Shown: in pieces, positions 1-9,600 of the stretch
Numbering within the stretch: position 1 is the stretch's first letter
How the letters are laid out: each line of letters starts with the position of its first letter
Assembly: GCA_034190325.1 (NCBI GenBank)
Contig: JAXHST010000073.1
Span: forward strand, 1-34,187
DNA: 34,187 bases
DNA from: UBA287 sp034190325
GTDB taxonomy: Archaea > Thermoplasmatota > UBA186 > UBA287
Direction: 5' to 3'
Translations under genes and position numbers: made by a program
The notes under the pieces: model-generated
What the model saw: only the letters and a program-made list of their open reading frames with translations
Databases searched by the model: none
What the model was told of the DNA's origin: nothing

Positions 1-720
1 TCCTTCCGTGACCTTTGGAGGGAGCTCTATTCCTGCTTCATCGAGCGTTCTGGCACTCAATAGCTCGAAAGGGATGTAGTCTGTCCTTGTTTCAAGAATG
101 CCATTCTCACTGCGGCCTATACCTCCCACATAGACCCTTGGTCTGGAGGTAGCTCTTTCGGCTCTTTCTCTGATATCTTCGATCGTTTTCTCTGCGTATT
201 CTATCAGTTCTTCAGCTCTCTCTTCTTTGCCCAGTGTTTTTCCTGCTACCCTGAGGGCTTCAAATAGCTCGTCAAAATCCGCCTCGCTATCACCCAGGAA
301 AACGACAGGTATGCCTGTCCTGCTTTGAAGTGTTTCTATCTTGTCTTTCCACCGTGTGAGAAATATTATGTCAGGCTTTAGCGAAACTATAAGCTCTGCA
401 TCACCACCGTGCCTTGGGCCTACAGATGGCAGCTCGCTGAGCTCAGGATGCGCTAATAGATATGGTCTGGAGGGATTCTTTTCATTATCCTCTACCCCGA
501 CTACAAGATCGGTTGCATCCAGATAGGTTATCAGCCTCAGAGCTCCTCCACCAACCGCCACTATCCTTTCAGGTTTTTCTGGTATGACTACCTCTCTTCC
601 CGCTAAATCTGTTATAACAACTCCCTCCATGGAGTTCCTCTCTACACCATGCCAGATTAATACTGTAAGAAGAATAGCAATGACGACAAATATTAGCAGA
701 GCGCTCCATTTCATCCTCAT
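1..720 (-). CDS. ABC transporter substrate-binding protein, Fe-siderophore/cobalamin type (C-terminus outside window)
   Basis: The frame is open from an ATG at 720 to the window edge, giving 240 residues of an incomplete protein. Residues 5-23 form a hydrophobic N-terminal signal or anchor without an obvious lipobox cysteine. After it come features of the BtuF/FepB-like periplasmic binding fold: the opening strand ITDLAGREVVIPEKPERIV, then a segment on the site of the bound ligand (GVEDNEK), LKPDIIF, GIPVVFLG, and a long backbone helix (FEALRVAGKTLGKEERAEEL). The family captures ferric siderophores or cobalamin outside the membrane and delivers them to a permease/ATPase pair, which would lie beyond the left edge. 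A GGAG ribosome-binding site lies 7 nt before the start, with a TATA box further up. Cobalamin would suit the B12-dependent mutase at 24-26 kb, but the ligand cannot be told from sequence. Confidence 0.85.
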   Translation of the reverse strand, partial: MRMKWSALLIFVVIAILLTVLIWHGVERNSMEGVVITDLAGREVVIPEKPERIVAVGGGALRLITYLDATDLVVGVEDNEKNPSRPYLLAHPELSELPSVGPRHGGDAELIVSLKPDIIFLTRWKDKIETLQSRTGIPVVFLGDSEADFDELFEALRVAGKTLGKEERAEELIEYAEKTIEDIRERAERATSRPRVYVGGIGRSENGILETRTDYIPFELLSARTLDEAGIELPPKVTEG

Positions 721-744
721 TTTCTCTCCTTACATAAATGTATC

Positions 745-754
745 GATATAAATA
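745..754 (-). promoter_or_regulatory. TATA box of the substrate-binding protein gene
   Basis: On the minus strand the sequence reads TATTTATATC, a good archaeal TATA element about 25-34 nt before the ATG at 720. A GGAG motif lies between the two, so the transcript probably has a very short leader. Confidence 0.5.
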
Positions 755-911
755 GTTAATCATAACGTTTGTTGAGGCGCGACCTGTTTTTATTATGCAC
801 TGGAGCAATTTAAGTATAAGAAGACAGAGAGAAAGATAAGATAAAGAAGGAAGTGGGCATGCATGGCCCTCAGCCTTGCTGAATGCAGATAAGCATAGGT
901 GGATAGCTGCT
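755..911. other. Intergenic region between the HerA operon and the binding-protein gene
   Basis: I see no gene here on either strand. It holds the 3' flank of the six-gene operon, whose last stop is at 912, and the upstream flank of the binding-protein promoter. No convincing terminator hairpin is visible. Confidence 0.4.
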
Positions 912-1808
912 TTACTTTTCCCACATGGATCTGTTTATCACACCCCACTCAAATGCATCTTTAACAAAACTATCGTACTCTGGCATTCCAAATATGTGCT
1001 TATTCATATCAAATATAAAAGCGCACTCTTCATGAGCAATGCGGTTGCAGAATTCCAGGATTGCGTTCCTGTTTTCAAGACGGAATTTATCCCCAAAAAC
1101 CCGCCAGAAGAGATATGCAAGCTTTTCCTTGGATAGTGATGAATCTGCATAGAGATCTAAGTAGTATCTTTGATTGCCCAAAGCCTTGTACATTCCCCTC
1201 GTTTTCTTGGGAAGCGTATCTGTATGTCTCATAAGGTTTGATACAGGATGCTCATTTCCTTTCTGCTGCATGATCTCTTCTACTTTTGTTGCGACTATTC
1301 CCATGCTATTAAGTTTTTCACAGCTCTCCTTTATGATCTTTCCCCAATACTCAACCTTCCTCTTATCCATGAGATCAGCAATGGAGTCCTGAGAAAAAGC
1401 TCTTGCTGCAATCATAGCAAGAATTATTATCTTTTCTCTATCATTCAATTTTCTGTTTATATCCTCTGAAAAGCAGAAAAACTTCTCGTCTATTGCTTCT
1501 ATAAGCGCTTCTTCATCCATAATCCCTGCATCCTTTTCAAATAGCCATACCCCCTTTGCGGTGATCACATAGCTCCCTTCTTCAAAGCCCATTCTTATGT
1601 AGCCCTCATCAATCAGATCTTTAAGAGCACTCTGTGAGAGCTCAGATGCTTTAAAAGAGCTTTCCTGCAGAGTGTTCATCCTCCTATTTGACTTCATATC
1701 TAACATTTTTATCAAAACAGAGTCCTCGGGCCTTTTACCGAGATTATCCTTGAGTCTTGTGTAAAACTTCTCTAGGTGATATTTGTGCTTCAGTGGCTGG
1801 TTATTCAT
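912..1808 (-). CDS. Protein with winged-helix-like N-terminus, last gene of the HerA-NurA-SMC operon
   Basis: This 298-residue protein matches no family I can name. Residues about 30-92 look like a winged helix: helices around VLIKMLDM and ELSQSALKDLIDEGYI, then a wing ending SYVITAKGVWLF. Residues 95-298 are predicted mostly helical, with clustered aromatic and charged residues (RRYYLDLYADS-like stretch at 213-223, YLFWRVFG at 232-239). No catalytic motif stands out. Its ATG overlaps the stop of the SMC-like gene by 8 nt and is preceded by GAGG, so the two are translationally coupled. By analogy with SMC, MukB and JetABC systems, where small winged-helix proteins bind the ATPase, it may be a partner of the Rad50-like protein. 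That role is inferred from position only. Confidence 0.75.
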   Translation of the reverse strand: MNNQPLKHKYHLEKFYTRLKDNLGKRPEDSVLIKMLDMKSNRRMNTLQESSFKASELSQSALKDLIDEGYIRMGFEEGSYVITAKGVWLFEKDAGIMDEEALIEAIDEKFFCFSEDINRKLNDREKIIILAMIAARAFSQDSIADLMDKRKVEYWGKIIKESCEKLNSMGIVATKVEEIMQQKGNEHPVSNLMRHTDTLPKKTRGMYKALGNQRYYLDLYADSSLSKEKLAYLFWRVFGDKFRLENRNAILEFCNRIAHEECAFIFDMNKHIFGMPEYDSFVKDAFEWGVINRSMWEK

Positions 1809-3909
1809 ACATTTCCTCTATATCCTTAACTTCCACATTGCCTTCAGTTTCTATCTGAACTATTATGCCTATCACCAGCTGTCCCTTCTTGTAAAGATCA
1901 TGCATCTTGTCAAACACAGGTTTTAATGACAAGTTATCCATCATCGCCACCTCGTCTAGCAGCACTATCATCTTTCTTTTGTCATTTGTATTCAAGATGC
2001 TGCTCAGATACGCGCTCTGGCTCTGACCCGTCCCAAAATCCTCAAATTTTATCCTTTTGCTTTCTTCTGTGATAACAATCTTATTGATGACATCTATTTT
2101 TTTAACTTTGTAGACTCCGTCTATATGGCGTATTGTATCCATCCTTTTAGCAAGATAGATGGAGAGCTTTTCAAGGTAATTTTTTACATCATTTTCATCA
2201 TTGGACCTGGGAATTTTTCCAGCTATTATGTCGCTGATATATCCATCATATTTTGCTAGCTTACCCTTCAATCCGCCGCATGTTTTGAGAAGTTTATTAA
2301 GATTTTCTTTACAATCCTGGTATTTATGCGGCTCTCTATTTTCAAGATCATTTAGTTCTCTTGTTCTCTCCTTGATAAGCACTTCAATCTCGTTTACATC
2401 ACCTTCAGCCTCATTTTTTTTCTTTCTTTGCTCATTGAGCTTTGTAATAAGTCCATCTTCATCGAGAGATCTTAAGTTAGGATACTTATTCCTATTGCTT
2501 TCGAATACGTTCTCTATATCATCTTCCTGCAAATGCAGAGAGGATATACAATGTGATTTATACTCCTCATACTTTTGTTTATATTCTATTTTTTTATTTT
2601 CGAGCGAATTTTCTATATTTTCTATCTTTTCCGGACTGTAAAAAGCCGCTGGATCAAATTCCCTGTCTGTATTTTCAATAATCTTGATCTTTTCCTTAAC
2701 ATCCTGGAGCTTATTGTAGAGTTCATCAAGGTGTGCGCATATCTCTTCTACATCCTTAGTTTTTTTCAGTTCAGTCCTGTTTTTTTCAATGTAGTTTTCG
2801 AGCGATCTTGTAAATTCCTTGACATCTATATTATAAACCGGAATCTTTATCTCATAATCTTCAAATTCTGAAAGAACATCGAGTACTTTCTTACAAAGTT
2901 CTGTCTCCTTTGATGCTCTATTCTCATCAAGTTTTTTTCGCACGTCATCAAAGATCTCTTTTAGATAAAGGATCTGAGATTCAGAACGCGGATCAACCTT
3001 TTTTGACATTAAAATTGTATCAAAATCTATTGAATTCCATATATCTAAGCGATATCTCTGCTCTTCAGGTAGATTTTTGTATAAAGAAAGGCCTAAATCG
3101 GAACGGAGCTTTTCCATCTCATTCACGTCGTTTTTAACTTTATTCCATATTTCATAAGCTTCTTTGTTTTGTTTATCTATCTTCTTCTTGTCTTTTTTAA
3201 GACTTTTTAACTTTTCCTCTATATCCTCTATTTTTGATTTATATCCTGTAGCAAGTTTTGTGTATACATACATCTCCAAATCTCTTGTTTCATTATCCAG
3301 ATCGTTCTTCTTCTCAATTCTCCTCTTTCTTTCTTCCTCATACTCTCTTATGTCATTTTTTAATTTCTCTATTTTTTTGGGATCTTTTCCCCTTTCGACT
3401 TCGCCTATAACTTCCCTTATATAAGACTCTAAAGTACCGAGATTTACCATATGCCTATGCTGGAGATCTTTTACTTCGTAATTAAGGTCTTTCAATCTTC
3501 CTGTAGGGTTTTCTGGGATGTCGTATATGAGGTTATACCCTATAGAAAAATGATCAGCATCTACTTTTTGTCCATAAGAATAAACCTCTATTTCGCTATC
3601 AAAGTTGCTTTTCCTGGATTCTAGGATCAGATTATGTTCTTTATCATAGATTTTGATATCAAATTTGATTTTTTGATCTTTCCTATTCTTCATTCCCTCT
3701 ATTTTTTCCTTTAAGGGTGCAGCCAATTTATCGTTATTAGAGCCATAGAAACCCAATGCCATCAGATTTAGCAGAGTGCTTTTGCCTGCTGAGTTGGGAC
3801 CCTTTATGTATGCTATATCTGGGAGTGTTTTCGGAATTTTGTCAGGCGTGTATATATTTATTTCATTCTCTTCGTCCCTCTCTATAACATAATCATATTC
3901 TATCGTCAT
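1801..3909 (-). CDS. Rad50/SMC-like coiled-coil ABC ATPase
   Basis: The 702-residue protein has the split ABC ATPase layout of Rad50/SMC proteins. Walker A (GPNSAGKST) is at residues 37-45, a long charged coiled coil fills roughly residues 165-590, and the C-terminal lobe carries a signature-like FGTGQSQSAYL (625-635) and Walker B MIVLLDE (647-653) with the catalytic DE pair. There is no CxxC zinc hook in the coiled coil, unlike true Rad50, and the protein is shorter than most Rad50 or SMC proteins. I chose the ATG at 3909 because GGAGG lies 7 nt before it; an upstream in-frame ATG at 3945 would add 12 residues. It overlaps the preceding small gene by 17 nt and the following gene by 8 nt. It presumably organises or tethers DNA ends for the HerA and NurA proteins encoded just upstream. 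Confidence 0.88.
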   Translation of the reverse strand: MTIEYDYVIERDEENEINIYTPDKIPKTLPDIAYIKGPNSAGKSTLLNLMALGFYGSNNDKLAAPLKEKIEGMKNRKDQKIKFDIKIYDKEHNLILESRKSNFDSEIEVYSYGQKVDADHFSIGYNLIYDIPENPTGRLKDLNYEVKDLQHRHMVNLGTLESYIREVIGEVERGKDPKKIEKLKNDIREYEEERKRRIEKKNDLDNETRDLEMYVYTKLATGYKSKIEDIEEKLKSLKKDKKKIDKQNKEAYEIWNKVKNDVNEMEKLRSDLGLSLYKNLPEEQRYRLDIWNSIDFDTILMSKKVDPRSESQILYLKEIFDDVRKKLDENRASKETELCKKVLDVLSEFEDYEIKIPVYNIDVKEFTRSLENYIEKNRTELKKTKDVEEICAHLDELYNKLQDVKEKIKIIENTDREFDPAAFYSPEKIENIENSLENKKIEYKQKYEEYKSHCISSLHLQEDDIENVFESNRNKYPNLRSLDEDGLITKLNEQRKKKNEAEGDVNEIEVLIKERTRELNDLENREPHKYQDCKENLNKLLKTCGGLKGKLAKYDGYISDIIAGKIPRSNDENDVKNYLEKLSIYLAKRMDTIRHIDGVYKVKKIDVINKIVITEESKRIKFEDFGTGQSQSAYLSSILNTNDKRKMIVLLDEVAMMDNLSLKPVFDKMHDLYKKGQLVIGIIVQIETEGNVEVKDIEEMYE

Positions 3910-4045
3910 CTTCACCCTCCAGGAGCTCATCCAGAACCTTTTCAAATTGCCTTTTATCGTTATAGTCTATCTTCGAAAGTGCTTTTATGATCTTCTTCTC
4001 CTCTTCGTCATCCAATATGTCCATCAAAAAATCTATATCGTCCAT
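3893..4045 (-). CDS. Small acidic 50-residue protein between herA and the SMC-like gene
   Basis: An open frame starts at an ATG one base after the herA stop codon and ends inside the SMC-like gene, overlapping it by 17 nt. The product is 50 residues and very acidic, starting MDDIDFLMDILDDEEEKK and ending LDELLEGEDDDRI, with two predicted helices. The GGAGG that serves the next gene lies inside its last codons, and its own start has GGAG-like sequence about 8 nt upstream (GAGAGTAAA). Its exact fit between two operon genes argues that it is real despite its size. It may be an adaptor or kleisin-like linker binding the ATPase, but nothing beyond size, charge and position supports this. Confidence 0.7.
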   Translation of the reverse strand: MDDIDFLMDILDDEEEKKIIKALSKIDYNDKRQFEKVLDELLEGEDDDRI

Positions 4046-4046
4046 T

Positions 4047-5591
4047 TTACTCTCCTTCAAGCACCCCTGCAAAAGCCAGTGGGAACTTGATGACCTTTAG
4101 ATACGGTGAGCCATGTATTGATGCTATGGCAAAGCCTTTTTTCATGCCCTCCATCTCTTCATCTCTCATGTTTACTCCAGCTTTCTTTGCTTCTTGCGCA
4201 GTAGATTTGAAGAATATCATTGTGTTTATCACACTGGAAAGTCCTGAAGGTATGTCTGAGAGATTCTGGGAAGAGAATATAACCCCTATCTGTTGACTTC
4301 TTCCGGTGCGGCATATTGTATCTAGAGAACCAAGCGCTTCTCTAGAGCTCTCGGTATTGTAAAACATATGGACCTCATCTATTATTATGAGTATGGGAAC
4401 TGTCGATCTTCTGTTACTTTTAGCGGAGACTATTCTCTTGAGCAGATCGCGGAGAAGAACAGATCCAAACTCTATTCCCTTTTCTCCAGCGACGTTTATC
4501 ACAGACATCTTTTCACTTACCAGAACGTCCTCTTCTGTGAGTGATTTTGAATTCGGGTTATCAAAAAAATCTGATGCATAGTCAAGGTTTCTGTTTATAT
4601 TGTCAAAAGTTCCTCTATGAAGCGTTACCTCAGATATCTCCCCCTTTGTGTTTTTTGTCTTAAAAACACATTTATCCCCAGCTCCCTTTGAAAAGTAGTC
4701 CTTGAACTCTGCAAAGGTAACATTTTTTGCCTCTTCCTCTCTCCAATACCTGAATATTCCTGGTAAATTCATAGCTCCAACGTCTGTAATCCCATGAAGG
4801 AGTCCTGTCAAAGATTCTGGATCAAGGTTTTTTATATCTAAGGTAATAGCTTTGCATATTCTGGGATCTATATCTTGGAAGGAGATTGTTGTGGTTGCAG
4901 GATAGTATACTGTGAAGTTAAACACACCATGAGGGGTAACTTTAAGGTTTTCCCACTCTTTTATAACCTCAGGATTTTTGGTCTCAGAAGGTTTATCCAT
5001 CTTTAAGAGATCTGATTCTTTCACGTTGACTGCAAGAACTGCACCCTTAAGCTCCTCGACAAAGTATTGTGCTAAATATTTTGCAGCCACAGTTTTTCCA
5101 CTTCCGGTTCTTCCGCATATCAGAGTCTGATAGTAAAACATCTCTTCGGGTAGTTTAGCGGTTATCATATTTCCATAATCGTCAAAGAGATGTTGACTCT
5201 CACCATACTGAACAGTTGCAATAAAGACCTTTGGTCCTCTCTTGATTCCTCCAAGCGCACCATCAATCTCTTCCTGCGTTGATCTTCTCGCAGTAGATTG
5301 TGGTAGAATGTAGCTTAAAAGACCATCGGGGCGATCTGGGATGTTTCGTATTCTTGTTGCATAAACTATATTTTGGCATCTTCTATCACCACTTATAGGT
5401 GTAAGGTCCATATCCGCAATCAGAGGTGATGGTGAGTAGGTGGCGCCCTGAATGCTTTCTTCAACCTTCAGTATGAATTTCTCTTCACCCTGCTCTACAG
5501 TGAGATATGATCCTTTAGGTAATATCCCGTTAGTCCCTGATTTCGAGACAAGCTTTATCATTCCTTTTTCTTCTCCAATCACTATCCACAT
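4047..5591 (-). CDS. herA: HerA-family hexameric DNA translocase
   Basis: The 514-residue protein has a beta-rich N-terminal HAS-like barrel (about 1-75), then a RecA-type FtsK/HerA motor. Walker A GRTGSGKT is at 160-167, Walker B LIIIDEVHMF at 401-410, and the arginine-finger/sensor segment RTGRSQQIGVIFSSQ at 428-442, the typical HerA C-terminal signature. HerA forms a hexamer that pumps duplex DNA and works with NurA in resecting DNA ends; it is also the motor of several bacterial and archaeal defence systems. I chose the ATG at 5591 because GGTGAT, a perfect anti-16S match, ends 4 nt before it; a GTG at 5600 overlaps the nurA stop and would add three residues. The nuclease gene lies directly upstream, as expected for a HerA-NurA pair. 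Confidence 0.93.
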   Translation of the reverse strand: MWIVIGEEKGMIKLVSKSGTNGILPKGSYLTVEQGEEKFILKVEESIQGATYSPSPLIADMDLTPISGDRRCQNIVYATRIRNIPDRPDGLLSYILPQSTARRSTQEEIDGALGGIKRGPKVFIATVQYGESQHLFDDYGNMITAKLPEEMFYYQTLICGRTGSGKTVAAKYLAQYFVEELKGAVLAVNVKESDLLKMDKPSETKNPEVIKEWENLKVTPHGVFNFTVYYPATTTISFQDIDPRICKAITLDIKNLDPESLTGLLHGITDVGAMNLPGIFRYWREEEAKNVTFAEFKDYFSKGAGDKCVFKTKNTKGEISEVTLHRGTFDNINRNLDYASDFFDNPNSKSLTEEDVLVSEKMSVINVAGEKGIEFGSVLLRDLLKRIVSAKSNRRSTVPILIIIDEVHMFYNTESSREALGSLDTICRTGRSQQIGVIFSSQNLSDIPSGLSSVINTMIFFKSTAQEAKKAGVNMRDEEMEGMKKGFAIASIHGSPYLKVIKFPLAFAGVLEGE

Positions 5592-5596
5592 TTTTA

Positions 5597-6622
5597 TCAC
5601 CCAAACCTGTTCTGATTCATTGTTGGCATTAGCCCTTTCATATAGTTTTCTATGTCTATGACGTTCAATACCTCTCTAGCATAGCGCTCTGCTATAGCTA
5701 TAGTCCTTACCTGCGGATTCTTAGGATCTCCCTGAGCAAGGATGAGATAGTAAATATAGTTCATAAGATCTTCTAATTCCTCAAATGATCTTACATCTAG
5801 TTCAACCCTCTGCAACCCGCCAAAAGTTCTTATATAGCAAAAGATCTTTGCATTCTTAGGGTTGTGTCTATCAACGTATCTGAAAAAGTTTGTCCTCTCT
5901 CCAGGTTTAAGGAAGTTGTAGCACCAGTGGAAATCTGAGTTGTATCTACCTCTTAACTCAGGAATATTATCAGTAACAAGGTTGCTCGTACTGTTTTTTA
6001 CAAAGAATACTGGAACTATGCCCCTAGCTCTAAGATCCTTCAGATGCCCTATCATCATCGTATAGACATCTCCGCCGATAATAGGACCGTCTATAAATAA
6101 TAAACAACCCCCAGGGGCATATTCTTTTAGGAACTCCATTCTATCTCTAGCATAGTCCTTCTTCGAGTCTTCCTCAGGGTTATTTGAGTATTTGATTGAG
6201 TCACTTACAATGGTACGGGCTTTGGTGTAGAAATAGAATGTTACAAGAGTGAGAGGTACATAGTCTCTACCAACAACCAGAGAGTGGGCTGTAAAATAGG
6301 CTGTGCCCTCTATAGCACTGAAGCGTTTTATAGATTCGTCATATGCTGCTATAGTCCTGTTTTCTGCCCACTTTACCCCTGATCCTGGATCGAGTTTGAC
6401 TTTTTCTATTCTGTCTATAGATGTAACCAGATTCCCATCGGGTGGAAAATAGAGGTGATCCAGCTCATGATCGATCTGAGAAGATTCTTTAGGGATCTTT
6501 ATCTGTAGCTGTTTTAGCTCTTCCAAAGTGCTGTTAAAAGAACTACTGATGAGGAGCTTATTATATCTATTATCCATACTATTGGATATATCTACTTGCT
6601 CATATATTCTATTTTCTTTCAT
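5597..6622 (-). CDS. nurA: NurA-family 5'-3' nuclease
   Basis: The 341-residue protein shows the RNase H-like NurA pattern. AAYDES around D95 and LLFIDGP around D178 supply the two acidic strands, VPVFFVKNS around K209 the basic strand, and RTIAIAERYARE (306-317) the C-terminal helix. NurA is a Mn-dependent nuclease that docks on HerA to degrade DNA ends. The herA gene overlaps or abuts its stop, which fits the usual pairing. The start is the ATG of an ATGA overlap with the upstream mosaic gene; a frame extension to 6649 exists but lacks a better start signal. Characterised NurA proteins carry a conserved histidine in the C-terminal motif; here the matching stretch reads AIAERYA, so that histidine appears to be missing. 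The residue match is by eye. Confidence 0.82.
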   Translation of the reverse strand: MKENRIYEQVDISNSMDNRYNKLLISSSFNSTLEELKQLQIKIPKESSQIDHELDHLYFPPDGNLVTSIDRIEKVKLDPGSGVKWAENRTIAAYDESIKRFSAIEGTAYFTAHSLVVGRDYVPLTLVTFYFYTKARTIVSDSIKYSNNPEEDSKKDYARDRMEFLKEYAPGGCLLFIDGPIIGGDVYTMMIGHLKDLRARGIVPVFFVKNSTSNLVTDNIPELRGRYNSDFHWCYNFLKPGERTNFFRYVDRHNPKNAKIFCYIRTFGGLQRVELDVRSFEELEDLMNYIYYLILAQGDPKNPQVRTIAIAERYAREVLNVIDIENYMKGLMPTMNQNRFG

Positions 6623-9600
6623 CTCTGTCGCCCCATCTCGTTTATACAATCTGTAGCGAGTTTACGCAGAGAAGGATCGTTTTCGTATGTTAAAAATCTC
6701 TGCAAAACATCTATGGATGATGCCCCTCCTATAGATTTGAGGGCTAAGACGGCGGAAAATTTTATAGTCGGTTCATCATCCCTCAAAAATCTTGAGATGC
6801 CATCTATAACACATTCACCGCCTATCTTCTGAAGAGACTTGAGCGCACGGTGTTTTACTGTTGTATCACTATCATTACTTGCTTCAGATAATGCACTTAT
6901 AGCTCTGGATCCCCCAATCTCACCTAGAGCCATAGCACAGTTCTTTCTCACACTAGCTGAAGGATCTTTCAGAAGACATTTTGAGAGGTAATCTGCAGCT
7001 CTCTGATCTTTGAGTTCTGCAAGTCTTGTTGCAGCGGCGTCTCTGATTTCTTCATATTCCTCATTGGCTAGTCTATTTATGAGTTTCTCTATGGATTCTG
7101 AATTCCTTATTTTAATGATCTCTTTTGCTATCTCCTTATCACTTTCGGATCCGGTTTTTGGAGTGCGCTTTTTTGCACCCCTTGTTTTTGCAGGAATAAC
7201 AGCAGGATTAGTTTTTCGTCTCATCTCTTCTATTGCATCCATCAAGGCTCTGTGTAGTTCATTATCTGTACGACCTTTAAAGCTAGTGACAAGTCTATTT
7301 TTAAAACTCATAGGCTCAAGCGCGAACAAAACTATACTATATCCGTCACCATTTCGGAATATTGCAAAATGTTTGTGCTTGGGTTTTGTGCTTACAAACA
7401 CATTTGCATTAATACCTATATGTCTTATTTCTTCGTTGAATTTTTCCTCAAGGATCCTTTTTTCATGATTTACTTTGTCATCTTTCCACACAGCATTAAT
7501 AGTAGCACAGCTTTCTATCGCAGACTTAAGTGCCACTTCAGTCTCTATTTCTTTCTCTGTGTTTACTTTTATCATCTCAGGTTCAAAGGGAGCAATCTTG
7601 CCGCAGACATCTATAAGTGTAGACTTCACAATAGTGTTATTTTCCTCTTTAATTGCATCGTTTAACCGACGTTCTATGTTTTCTCTTTCTTCATAAGATA
7701 AAGAATGCGCAGTCATCTCCAGAGCTTTTACAGCTACCCACCTCACACGCCATTCAGGATCGCTCAACCATTCTAAAAGATCCTTAACTGCATTACTTCC
7801 AAAGTTTTTTTCTATAATTTCTGGAAATTTTTCAATTTTTTCTTCAGTTCTTATTATATCTCTAATATCTAACATATTTAATTTGTTGCTTTCACCCACG
7901 ATCTTATCTTTTGTGACAGTTACGCTATCATCTTTCTCTGGACTCACTATGATTTCATCATTTGCAATTTCCTCTATCATTTCATCTTTAAAATCGCACT
8001 GACCTTCCCCATTATTTCCTACAGCAGCTACACTGCCATCTTCTCTTAGTCCTCCTATAGGATCCTCCCCTGCAACTACTTGAACTATACCTTTCCAATA
8101 TTTAGTATCACTCTGCTTATCTTTATTATCCTTTTTATCAATTACGCGGCTACCAGCCATTATGCTTTCTTCCTCCTCTGTACTCACAATGGTTTCATCT
8201 GTAGAGGCATCAGAGTTAGATTTTATAGGGGGACTTGTCTGTTGTTCAAGATCATGATTTGATTTGCCATTTTCGTCTGCTACTGCTGCTTCAATTTCCT
8301 CAATACCTGCTATAGTCTTCAATGCTGGATCGATATGAGCGCCAGCATCTGTTAATACCTTAGTGACTTCGGTAAAGCCCCTGATAGCCGCTAGCATCCC
8401 AGCAGTAAATCCGTATCTGTTTCTAGCTTCAATATCAGCACCTGCGTCTATCAATGCTTTTACGGTGTCAACATGTCCTCTATTTGAGGCTAACATCAGA
8501 GCAGTCCATTCATCCCCATTTTTAGCATCTATATCAGCACCGGTTTCTATCAAACTTACGGCTGTCTCTGTCTGGCCATTGGCTGCTGCTTTCATCAGAG
8601 CAGTCCATCCATTTCTGTTTCTATAATCTGTACTTATGCCATTTTTGATAATTGGTCTTATAACTTCGACATCGTCCTCTTTGATCACAGTAGCCAGGGC
8701 TGTGTTCATGTCAATGCCTGCTTCGGCCAACACTTGAAGCGTTTTGAGATCCTCTCTGTTAGCTACCCATTTCAGAGCACCAGTTACATCCGCCTCTATC
8801 CATTGCTTTGCTGCATCAATATCGCCATTCCTAACAGCATCGATTAAGGCAGAGTCTTGGATAATCTTGGCTATTTTGCTCCATTCATCATAGGTAAGCA
8901 TTGATACAGATGCATATTCTTTAGGGCGTTTTGATGCGCTCAGTGTTTTTATCCCTTGATCTTTGATCTGTGATGCTGCTATTGGTATGCCTCCCAGTTT
9001 TTCTTTTATACGCAGTTTTAACTGCACCCCTTTGCCCGTTTTGCCAACACTCATACCATTTCCCAGTTCTGAGATCACCTCTGAGATACCATGCATCAAG
9101 ATCTCGCCATTTTCCTCAACAGAACACAAAACAGCTATGTTGCCCATTTTTATGTTATCCATATGCTCTTCTATACTCAGAGTTATATTATCTCCAACAG
9201 CGATATTGGAGATCTGGGGATCTCTTGGATCTACCTGGATGACTAAGACCTTACGGGCGCTTTTTGGAGTAATCACTCTATACCTTCCCTTACCAAGGAA
9301 CTCTATAGTCCCTCTGTCCCTCAAAAGCTGGAGCTGCTGTCTTATCTTTGCCTCAATGTTTCTGTTTTTTGGATGTAGCCTGGCAAGTTCTTCTCTGTAG
9401 CTATAGATGTCTTGCAGAGAGAACTCCTCTAAACCATGGATGCAGCGCGTTATGCTCTCATCCCAGCTCTCTTCCTGTATCTCTTTTTTTATCTTCTCTA
9501 CAGGTTCTGGTTTCAGATTAACACCGAGTTCATAAAGAGCAGCTTTTGCTATCAATACAAGCTCCGTATCCTTCTCCAGAAGGAGTTCTTTGAGAGGTTC

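Noticed and set aside
569..808. 79-residue open frame on the minus strand
   Set aside because: It lies in another frame over the start of the substrate-binding protein gene and crosses its promoter; the true frame has a signal segment and family motifs.
2201..2641. Long plus-strand frame over the SMC-like gene, and similar frames opposite the other large genes
   Set aside because: Low-complexity Ser/Phe/Leu-rich translations are the usual antisense shadow of Glu/Lys-rich coiled-coil genes.
1801..3909. Calling the SMC-like gene rad50
   Set aside because: No zinc hook and no Mre11 neighbour; the family name would claim more than the sequence shows.
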